This document shows positions 14,039 to 21,043 of a stretch of 31,343 nucleotides of DNA, one piece after another. The stretch comes from CAZFYZ01 sp964523735. Lineage in GTDB: Bacteria > Armatimonadota > UBA5829. The position numbers were made by a program, and so were the translations under genes. The stretch spans positions 1-31,343 of the forward strand of contig CAZFYZ010000036.1 in assembly GCA_964523735.1 (NCBI GenBank), in the 5' to 3' direction. Under the pieces are notes generated by a model that had not been told where the DNA came from, did not search any database, and saw only the letters and a list, made by a program, of their open reading frames with translations. Numbering within the stretch: position 1 is the first letter of the stretch; each line of letters opens with the position of its first letter.

Positions 14039-17000
14039 CGGCCGGTGGGGCAGGGGCAGACACTCGCTCGAGAGTGACCGCGACAATCTTGATGTCAGGG
14101 CTCTTCGGAAGCGTGATACTGCCGAGAGTCTTGGACGAGTCCAACGCGATCACGTAGTGGTATAGATAGCCCGGCTGGTTAGGCTCGTCTCCTCCGTGGC
14201 TGTGCAGATGCCTCACCCGATACCCAATCGCCTCACCGTTTGCGGGACCGCCTCTCCAATCGCTCGCTGCAAGCACAGAACTGGCAGCGCCCTCCGAGTA
14301 ACCAAGCGTCAACTCGCCTGACGCGCTGCCGTTCGATGAAGCCGCGAGAATGTGCACCGCGACATACTTGCCGGCCTCAATCTGCAGTTTCTGGCTCGAG
14401 CACGCGACCGCGCTCTTTGGGCTCGCGATTTTGTCCGGGTATCGGAAGCTGATTCGCCCCTCCGGTTTGGCCGCCCGATCATAGTTATAGCCGGCGGGAT
14501 AGATATGGCTGGCGCCCTCCGCTGGTCCCGCATCAGGTGGCATGAATTCCGACGGGAAGCTCGTTCCCTTCCCATCGAAATCTCCGAGCGTTCGGTTGGT
14601 ATCCGGACTAGTTACTGCCACATCGTAGACTCCAGTAAGGTCAACGAAGCTCAGCTTACCGCCAGTCACCTCGACAAATGTCGGCAGGAGATCGCCTCCA
14701 CGGTTTACGGGCAGAGTCGACAGCCAGACATCATCAACCATTACGTCCCAGGCCAGGACATACCTGCCATCATACAGCGGGGCCGTGACTTTGGCGGTGA
14801 CAACGGTGGGAAGGTGCGGGTTGACATCCACATTGATAGGTGTCGCCGGACACTCCCACTGCATCTCCGTTCCATCCAGGTGATACCAGTGGTAGCCGAT
14901 CATCGCCTTCTTCTTCTGCCACTTCGTGGCGCCTGCATTGAACAGCACTACCTTGGCTTCGTAGGTCTGGCCCGCGCTGAGCTTGGCGGGAATGTTCGAA
15001 TCCACAATCCGAGCCGCGGAGTCAGTCTCTATGATACTAACGGTCCTGCGGAGAGGCGCGCACCCAAGCTCAGATAGCCATTTCTCGCCGTTGTAGATAT
15101 CGAACTGGAGTTGATAACTCCAGCCTGCCTCCGGGCTCCACGCAGGCAATGTCTTCTTTTTGTCTCTGGTGAGAGCCAGTGGAAAGGCGATCTCAATGAC
15201 GTCGCCTGGCTTGCAATCCTTGGCGAGGACGGCGCGGACACTGTCTATCTGCACTTCCTCTGCTGTGTCGTCAGCCCCTCCGTGGGTGTAGTTCGACACT
15301 TTGTAGAGCCTGCAGCCGAGCTTCGCCACTCCCTTGCGCCAGGTGGTGGACCCGTCGTTGCGGACGTATATACGCACTGGGTAATCAGGGCCGGATGCCA
15401 TGAGCACTGGTGCGGTGCACGTCGGATACTTCGCGCCCCACTCACTGGTCTTGCCGATAGTAATCGGCAGAATCAGGGCCTGGCCGCCGAGAGAGGAGAA
15501 GCACTTGCCGTCAGATTGCCGGACCATCTCGAGGCGAACCTCGCAGTCCCCTTCGGCAAGCGCCTGATTTCGCTCTATCACTGTGGCGATTCCGATAGTG
15601 AGTGTGACTGACTGGCCTGGCGCGACATCCTTCTCGATTGCACGTTTGTTCTTGCTCTCGCCGATGTAGCGTCCAGTCTTATACCACCTGTAACCCAGAG
15701 CATAGCCTTCCGAAGCGCGCCAGGGCACGTTGCCGGTGTTCTTGACTGTCACCTCGGCCTGGGAGATCTGCTTCGGCGGGATAACACGCGGCAGGTCACA
15801 CCGCAGGAACTGCACGTCGTAGTCCTTGCTCCTGGTAAACCGGTCGATGTTGGCCTTGGTGGCGTCGACGTACTTGCGGCCATACTCGCGGCTGGGGCAG
15901 ATATCACTGCCCTCGTGAAGCTCGTTCCAACCGTCGCACACCATCCATTGAGGACTGCCGGACAGGGCCGTCTCCCAATCCTTGTCGTACGTCTCACCAG
16001 CCATACGAGACCGTATTCGGGCAGCACGATTGACGGCAACAGCAGAGTCATCAAACCCCGCTCCCACAGAAGCCATTTTGATCCGGCCACTGGCGTGCGA
16101 GATAGGGCCAAGCCCCGCGCCGTAGCTGGAATAGGCATCTAGCACAGCGGCCTTGGCTTCAAAATCACCTGAGCCTACCCAGACAATGGGCGAGCCGAAA
16201 TCCGCCTTGAACCGCTCGCTGCAGTAGGGAGCAAAAGTCTCATCATAGTCTGACAGAAACCCGCTCGTGTAGAGAAACACGATCGGCCCCTGCTCACCGG
16301 CATAGGGCTTGCCCGCCTGGGCGAAAGCCCGGTACTCAGTCGGCACGCGATCGAAGAAATCCTTGATCATCCCATAGAACGTGCGCTTGACTTCTTCTTG
16401 CTTGAGATCAGGCTTTGTACCATAGGCGACCTGCATGGCCGTCGTGTCGAAGAACATCCCTACGAGCGGGTAAGGCTTGCCTTCCGCTTTAAGCTCGGAT
16501 ATGGCCGCGATAAGGCAATCAAGCCCCTGGACCGACCACTCTTCCCGACACGTCTTGTCGCCCCAGTAGATCGGAAGCACAACGTCAATGCCGGCGGCAA
16601 GTATGTCTGACAACTGCTCCTTGTGCCACTGCACACGATAGGTGGAGAACCAGGGTCCGGCGCCCTTGATCGGAAAGTCCTGTAACTCGATTTGCCCGCT
16701 GCCATCGACGATATGGCGGAGTGGCCCCTTCCGCGGGTCCGCTTGGTACCAGTAGAAGTAGTGGGTGAAGGTCATTCGCTGGGGAGGGAATTTTGCTTCA
16801 TACACAAACCCCTCGGGCACCGGCAGATCGATGGAGAACAGCGCGTTCTTTGGCCACTCTCGATCGTCCACTAGTCCGTTGATGAGCGGGGGCCGAACGA
16901 TGGTTTTCGGCGAGATGATCTTCTCGCCGCCGGCCATCGCTCCGCCAAAGCTGTATGCCGTGGTGCAGACAAGAGGCATCCACTTCGACGGTGACAGGAC

Positions 17001-17591
17001 ATCCGCCTCGGTCTTGACGTTGGGGGAGATGCTCACAAAATCGCCGGGTTTGGCGTCGTGACGGCGGATTATGATGTTGAAGCCGATCATATCGCCTAGC
17101 TGGGGCGCCTTGGATTTCATCAGTTCCCAGGGAATTGCGATCTCAATGCTGTAGCCTTGATCGACATCGCCGTCGTTGTTGAGCGTGCCCTGAACGTTTA
17201 CGCCGTACTTGAATGACCACACGGTGGCCGGATCAAACGTCCCCTTGTCGTTTCCGGCGCTGAACTGAGCGCCACCTGCAGCAGACACAGCCATTAGGAA
17301 GCAGTTGGGCGTTAGGGTAGAGGACCGCCTGTCGCCTGTCTGGAAGTAGATCTCAACCACGTCGTCCCCGGAGACCTGTGCGTTAGGCTCCTTGTGAGAA
17401 CCGCGAACGTCCGGGCAGTCGATCCTGAGACCCACATAGAAATAACTCTCATCCCAGTTGGTGTAGCACTTCGCTTGGTCTCTGGATGGGCTCGCATCCA
17501 CTGTAGGCGCATCTGTCGCTGGCTCTTGCGCTAACAGGCTGGCAGAACACAGCAGCAGAGATATGCAGAGAATCAACCGCTTGAGGGTCAT
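14031..17591 (-). CDS. Secreted modular protein: CBM9-like domain, GH99-like domain, Ig-like repeats
   Basis: This encodes 1186 residues starting 'MTLKRLILCISLLLCSASLLA', a signal peptide. The ATG at 17591 (AGGA 9 bases upstream) is preferred over a GTG at 17624 that would precede the signal peptide. Residues ~40-208 resemble a CBM9/DOMON carbohydrate-binding module ('WDESYFYVGLRI', 'VVEIYFQTG', 'EIAIPWELM'). Residues ~275-588 resemble the GH99/DUF5010 glycosidase-like barrel ('GIDVVLPIYWG', 'LVGMFFDTT', 'MVCDGWNELHEGSDI'). Three Ig-like domains follow, recognisable by 'VKNTGNVPW', 'VRNDGSTTW' and 'LFNAGATKW'. The last ~200 residues are beta-rich and unassigned. The substrate is unknown. The gene is last in the Lrp-aminotransferase operon. 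Confidence 0.8.
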   Translation of the reverse strand: MTLKRLILCISLLLCSASLLAQEPATDAPTVDASPSRDQAKCYTNWDESYFYVGLRIDCPDVRGSHKEPNAQVSGDDVVEIYFQTGDRRSSTLTPNCFLMAVSAAGGAQFSAGNDKGTFDPATVWSFKYGVNVQGTLNNDGDVDQGYSIEIAIPWELMKSKAPQLGDMIGFNIIIRRHDAKPGDFVSISPNVKTEADVLSPSKWMPLVCTTAYSFGGAMAGGEKIISPKTIVRPPLINGLVDDREWPKNALFSIDLPVPEGFVYEAKFPPQRMTFTHYFYWYQADPRKGPLRHIVDGSGQIELQDFPIKGAGPWFSTYRVQWHKEQLSDILAAGIDVVLPIYWGDKTCREEWSVQGLDCLIAAISELKAEGKPYPLVGMFFDTTAMQVAYGTKPDLKQEEVKRTFYGMIKDFFDRVPTEYRAFAQAGKPYAGEQGPIVFLYTSGFLSDYDETFAPYCSERFKADFGSPIVWVGSGDFEAKAAVLDAYSSYGAGLGPISHASGRIKMASVGAGFDDSAVAVNRAARIRSRMAGETYDKDWETALSGSPQWMVCDGWNELHEGSDICPSREYGRKYVDATKANIDRFTRSKDYDVQFLRCDLPRVIPPKQISQAEVTVKNTGNVPWRASEGYALGYRWYKTGRYIGESKNKRAIEKDVAPGQSVTLTIGIATVIERNQALAEGDCEVRLEMVRQSDGKCFSSLGGQALILPITIGKTSEWGAKYPTCTAPVLMASGPDYPVRIYVRNDGSTTWRKGVAKLGCRLYKVSNYTHGGADDTAEEVQIDSVRAVLAKDCKPGDVIEIAFPLALTRDKKKTLPAWSPEAGWSYQLQFDIYNGEKWLSELGCAPLRRTVSIIETDSAARIVDSNIPAKLSAGQTYEAKVVLFNAGATKWQKKKAMIGYHWYHLDGTEMQWECPATPINVDVNPHLPTVVTAKVTAPLYDGRYVLAWDVMVDDVWLSTLPVNRGGDLLPTFVEVTGGKLSFVDLTGVYDVAVTSPDTNRTLGDFDGKGTSFPSEFMPPDAGPAEGASHIYPAGYNYDRAAKPEGRISFRYPDKIASPKSAVACSSQKLQIEAGKYVAVHILAASSNGSASGELTLGYSEGAASSVLAASDWRGGPANGEAIGYRVRHLHSHGGDEPNQPGYLYHYVIALDSSKTLGSITLPKSPDIKIVAVTLERVSAPAPPAAN

Positions 17592-17620
17592 TTGTAACCG
17601 TCCTGGTGGATTGATGTCGT

Positions 17621-18775
17621 TCACAGCTTGCTGACGAATCGCCCGATGCGCTCCACAGCTCGGCTGATCCTATCTAACGAAGTCGCGTACGAGCAGCGGA
17701 TATGGCCTTCACCACACTCGCCGAATGCGCCGCCAGGGACTACAGCGACCTTCTCCTCAAAGAGCAGGCGCTCGCAGAACTCATCCGAGCTGAGTCCCGT
17801 CTCCTTGACAGACGGGAACGCGTAGAACGCGCCGCCGGGCATCATGCAAGGCAGTCCTGCGTCATTGAGTCCCTTCACGATAACACGCCGCCGCTGGTTG
17901 TACTGCTCGACCATCTCCTCGCATTCGCCGTTGCTGTGCTTGATGGCTTCAAGCGCGGCGGCCTGAGCCATCACTGGAGCACACATCATAGTGAACTGGT
18001 GCACCTTCATCATTGCGTCGATGATCTCGCTGTTAGCCGCTGCGTAGGCTATTCGCCATCCGGTCATAGCGTAAGCCTTGGAGAACCCATTGAGAAGAAT
18101 CGTGCGCTCGTAGGCGTCGGGAAGTGTTGGCAGACAGGTATGCTTGCCATCGTAGGTCAGACGGTCGTAGATCTCGTCGCTGATGACATACAGATCGTAC
18201 TTGCAGGCGATTCTGACGATCTCCTCAAGAGTCTCGCGAGGCGCGACTGCTCCCGTAGGATTAGACGGGTAGCAGATCAGGACGGCCTTGGTCCTTGGCG
18301 TGATCGCGGCCTCGATGTCGGAAGGCTTGACCGCAAACCCGTCGGCAGCGTACGAACCGATCGGCACCGCGACTCCGCCCGCGAACTGCACGCACGGCTT
18401 GTAGGACACGAAACACGGCTCAGGGACGATGACCTCGTCGCCCGGATTAAGCAGGGCCCTCATCGCCAGGTCCATGCCCTCACTGACGCCTACCGTCACC
18501 AGAATCTGGTTGTCGGGGTTGTACTCTACGCCCTCGCGGCCGACAAGATAGTCCGAAATCGCGCGGCGCAGTTCGATCGTGCCGTAGTTGGACGTATAGT
18601 GGGTATGCCCGCGCTCGATTGAGTAGATACACGCCTCTCGAACTCGCCAGGGGGTGTCGAAGTCGGGCTCGCCGACGCCGAGCGACAACACGTCCTGCAT
18701 CGTGCTGACGATGTCGAAGAACCTGCGTATTCCTGAGGGCGGCGTGGATGTTACCACGCTGGAGATCGGCTTCAT
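17621..18775 (-). CDS. PLP-dependent class I/II aminotransferase
   Basis: This is a 384-residue fold-type I aminotransferase of the aspartate aminotransferase Igamma group. Residues 31-41 read 'SLGVGEPDFDT', the substrate-binding start; 'YPSNPTGAV' (169-177), 'VISDEIYDRL' and 'GFSKAYAMTGWR' with the PLP-lysine K233 follow. The near C-terminal 'IRCSYATS' holds the carboxylate-binding arginine. It moves amino groups between amino and keto acids; the amino-acid specificity cannot be told. It begins 2 bases after the Lrp-type regulator, with a perfect palindrome 13 bases before its ATG and no clear Shine-Dalgarno. Its TGA overlaps a possible GTG of the next gene. Confidence 0.9.
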   Translation of the reverse strand: MKPISSVVTSTPPSGIRRFFDIVSTMQDVLSLGVGEPDFDTPWRVREACIYSIERGHTHYTSNYGTIELRRAISDYLVGREGVEYNPDNQILVTVGVSEGMDLAMRALLNPGDEVIVPEPCFVSYKPCVQFAGGVAVPIGSYAADGFAVKPSDIEAAITPRTKAVLICYPSNPTGAVAPRETLEEIVRIACKYDLYVISDEIYDRLTYDGKHTCLPTLPDAYERTILLNGFSKAYAMTGWRIAYAAANSEIIDAMMKVHQFTMMCAPVMAQAAALEAIKHSNGECEEMVEQYNQRRRVIVKGLNDAGLPCMMPGGAFYAFPSVKETGLSSDEFCERLLFEEKVAVVPGGAFGECGEGHIRCSYATSLDRISRAVERIGRFVSKL

Positions 18776-18777
18776 GG

Positions 18778-19260
18778 CTACGGTGTCACAGGCAGACGAT
18801 CGTCTGCCTGAGCCTCATCGTAGACATCACCGTCATCCTTGTACTTCTTCAGCAGGAAATTGGACCGCGTGGAAAGCACGTGCTCAAGCGTGGCCAACTT
18901 CTCTGCAACGAAGAACGCTACTTCCTGCATTGTTTTCCCCTCTACCACGACCCTCAAGTCGTAGTCGCCGGAGACGAGATACACCGAGTGGACTTCAGAG
19001 AACTTGTAGATCCTGCGGGCGATCTCGTCAAAGCCTGCGCCGCGAGACGGCGTAACACGGACATCTATGAATGCAAACACACGCTCTGTGCCGGCGCGCT
19101 CCCAGTCTATGATCGTCTTGTAGCGACGGATGACGCCGCTCTCTTCCATCTCCTTGATCTCCGCCGCAATCTCGGCTTCTGATCTACCCGTCATAGCGGA
19201 CAGTTGGGCTGTTGTGGTGCGGGCATCGCGAGCGAGGATTCTGAGAATTTCTTTGTCCAT
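18778..19260 (-). CDS. Lrp/AsnC-family transcriptional regulator
   Basis: This encodes 160 residues starting 'MDKEILRILARDARTTTAQLSAM'. The ATG at 19260 has GGGGAAA upstream and gives the standard Lrp N-terminus; an earlier in-frame start at 19338 lies upstream of the predicted promoter and is rejected. Residues ~1-55 are the winged-helix DNA-binding domain ('SEAEIAAEIKEMEESGVIRR'). Residues ~65-140 are the RAM/AsnC ligand-binding domain ('VFAFIDVRV', 'VHSVYLVSGDYDLRVVVEG'). These regulators sense amino acids as octamers or dimers. Its placement in front of an aminotransferase suggests it responds to that enzyme's substrate. The C-terminal tail is acidic. Confidence 0.93.
   Translation of the reverse strand: MDKEILRILARDARTTTAQLSAMTGRSEAEIAAEIKEMEESGVIRRYKTIIDWERAGTERVFAFIDVRVTPSRGAGFDEIARRIYKFSEVHSVYLVSGDYDLRVVVEGKTMQEVAFFVAEKLATLEHVLSTRSNFLLKKYKDDGDVYDEAQADDRLPVTP
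18789..18810. promoter_or_regulatory. Perfect 22-nt palindrome before the aminotransferase gene
   Basis: The half-site CAGGCAGACGA is followed immediately by its reverse complement TCGTCTGCCTG, with no mismatch and no spacer. It lies in the last codons of the regulator gene and ends 13 bases before the aminotransferase ATG. It may be an operator for a dimeric regulator, such as the Lrp-type protein itself, or an 11-bp RNA hairpin between the two genes. Confidence 0.7.
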
Positions 19261-19287
19261 GGCTTTCCCCGGTAGTTCGTTAGCCCA

Positions 19288-19317
19288 AATATAGCACGCT
19301 GGGCGATCAAAGGTCAA
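19288..19317 (-). promoter_or_regulatory. Sigma70-type promoter of the Lrp-aminotransferase operon
   Basis: On the minus strand TTGACC (19317-19312) and TATATT (19293-19288) are 18 bases apart, with an extended -10 TG next to the hexamer. It predicts a start near 19281, about 20 bases before the regulator ATG. Confidence 0.72.
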
Positions 19318-19433
19318 CGGTCTGATGCCCCGCAACAATCAGGCAACCTCCACTTAACTAGCGCGCAAACTGCTCGAAACAAGCAAGGTCTATCCTTGGA
19401 ACAGGCTCAGGGCCGGAAATGGAGGAAATGGAT

Positions 19434-20654
19434 ATGAGGATCGACACGGGAGACACAGCCTGGGTTCTGGCATCAAGCGCTCTGGTAATGATCATGACCC
19501 CGGGGCTGGGGCTCTTCTACGCGGGAATGGTGCGCAGGAAGAACGCTTTGGGGACAATCCTTCAGAGCTTCATCATGTGCGGCCTCGTGGGGGTGTTGTG
19601 GGTGCTGTATGGCTACAGTCTTGCCTTCGGGCCGGATCTGGGGCACTTTGTGGGCTCCCTCAAGTGGGCGGGACTGGCGGGTGTGGGCTTGGAACCCAAC
19701 ACCGACTACGCCGCGACCATCCCGCACCAGGCATTCATGATCTTCCAGGCGATGTTCGCCATCATCACCCCGGCTCTGATCACCGGCGCTTTTGCGGAGA
19801 GAATGCGGTTCAAGGCGTTCTTCATATTCATGATCGTCTGGTTCACCATCGTCTACTGTCCCGTGGCGCATTGGGTGTGGGGGATCGACGGATGGCTCAG
19901 GAACCTCGGAGCNNNNNNNNNNGGCACTGTGGTCCACATCTGCTCGGGTATATCGGCCCTATGCTGCGCAATCGTACTGGGGCGGCGAAAGGGCTTCGGC
20001 CGTGAGGAGTTCAAGCCTCACAACCTGACCATGACCCTCATCGGTACTGCCTTGCTCTGGTTTGGCTGGTTTGGATTCAACGCGGGAAGCGCCCTATCGG
20101 CGAACGGCCTTGCGGCGAGCGCCTTCGTGGTGACGAACACTGCGGCGGCCGCGGCGGCGATCTCCTGGCTGATCATCGAGTGGCTGCATAGGGGCAAACC
20201 GACGGCCCTTGGAGCGGCCTCCGGGGCTGTGGCCGGGCTGGTCGCTATCACACCAGCCTCGGGCTTCGTTGGACCGATGGCTGCCCTGGCGATCGGCGCG
20301 CTTGTGAGCCTCTTCTGCTATCTTGCTATCACGATGAAGAGCAGGCTCGGCTACGATGACTCTCTGGACGTGTTCGGCGTCCACGGCGTCGGCGGGACCT
20401 GGGGAGCCATTGCGACTGGTCTGTTCGCGTCGGTCGCCATCAACTCAGCGGGAGCCAACGGCCTCTTTCACGGTAACGCAATGCTTCTTGGCAAGCAGCT
20501 GGTCGCCATCACTTCCGTTGCAGTCTATGCTTTTGGCCTGACATTCGTCATACTCAAGGTCATTGGCGCAATCACCCCGCTTCGCCTGGACAAAGAAGAC
20601 GAGGACACTGGACTCGATCTCAGCCAGCACGGTGAGGCAGGCTACATCTTCTGA
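19434..20654 (+). CDS. amt: Ammonium transporter
   Basis: This is a polytopic Amt/AmtB channel of about 406 residues. ATG 19434 is chosen because GGAGG (19421-19425) lies 8 bases before it; ATGs at 19419 and 19428 are too close or upstream. Family motifs include 'TPGLGLFYAGMVRRKN', 'AHWVWGIDGWL', 'FGWFGFNAGSAL' and 'DVFGVHGVGGTWGAI', the last two carrying conserved pore residues. A 10-N gap falls exactly where the conserved 'GALDFAGGTVVHI' signature should be: 'LGA' is before and 'GTVVHI' after. Amt moves ammonium across the cytoplasmic membrane and is blocked by unmodified PII, which is encoded next. Confidence 0.96.
   Translation: MRIDTGDTAWVLASSALVMIMTPGLGLFYAGMVRRKNALGTILQSFIMCGLVGVLWVLYGYSLAFGPDLGHFVGSLKWAGLAGVGLEPNTDYAATIPHQAFMIFQAMFAIITPALITGAFAERMRFKAFFIFMIVWFTIVYCPVAHWVWGIDGWLRNLGXXXXGTVVHICSGISALCCAIVLGRRKGFGREEFKPHNLTMTLIGTALLWFGWFGFNAGSALSANGLAASAFVVTNTAAAAAAISWLIIEWLHRGKPTALGAASGAVAGLVAITPASGFVGPMAALAIGALVSLFCYLAITMKSRLGYDDSLDVFGVHGVGGTWGAIATGLFASVAINSAGANGLFHGNAMLLGKQLVAITSVAVYAFGLTFVILKVIGAITPLRLDKEDEDTGLDLSQHGEAGYIF
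19913..19922. other. Scaffold gap (10 N) inside amt
   Basis: Ten N bases interrupt amt. Comparison with the conserved Amt signature implies that the codons for L-D-F-A-G plus one base are missing. That is about 16 bases, which agrees in phase with the 10 placed. This estimate is inference from the family, not seen. Confidence 0.9.
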
Positions 20655-20704
20655 TCCCAATGTTTCTATGGCGCACTGTTCGGGTCGCCATTCTGGAGGA
20701 TACT

Positions 20705-21043
20705 ATGACGAAAGTAGAAGCGGTAATTCGCCCCGGCAAGCTGGACGATGTGAAAGACGCCCTGGATGCTCTGGGAATCAAGGGCATTACAGTCATCAAC
20801 GTGATGGGCGCTGGCAAACAACGCGGCAGGACGCAGTACTACCGGGGACAGGAATACGTGGTGAATCTGCTCGACAAAACCAAGATCGAGACCGTTGTGG
20901 CGGATTTTCAGGTCGACGACGTCGTCAACGCGATAAGAGAGGCCGCAGTCACTGGCGAAATAGGCGACGGTAAGATATTCCTCACAAAGGTGGAGGACGT
21001 CATTCGCATACGAACCGGAGAGCGTGGGGAGACGGCGCTGTAG
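20705..21043 (+). CDS. glnB: Nitrogen regulatory protein P-II
   Basis: This encodes 112 residues, the canonical PII length. ATG 20705 follows GGAGGA (20695-20700). The T-loop 'GRTQYYRGQEYVVNLLDK' places tyrosine 51 exactly where GlnD uridylylates it in proteobacterial PII. The B-loop 'TGEIGDGKIF' and the C-terminal 'IRIRTGERGETAL' are also standard. It binds ATP/ADP and 2-oxoglutarate and controls targets such as Amt and glutamine synthetase. The position directly after amt suggests a GlnK-like role. Its stop codon TAG overlaps the GTG of glnD by one base, so PII and its modifying enzyme are coupled. Confidence 0.96.
   Translation: MTKVEAVIRPGKLDDVKDALDALGIKGITVINVMGAGKQRGRTQYYRGQEYVVNLLDKTKIETVVADFQVDDVVNAIREAAVTGEIGDGKIFLTKVEDVIRIRTGERGETAL

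Noticed and set aside
19261..19338. Upstream extension of the Lrp-type gene to 19338
   Set aside because: The extra residues are unlike the family and the start would precede the predicted promoter; ATG 19260 has a proper ribosome-binding site.
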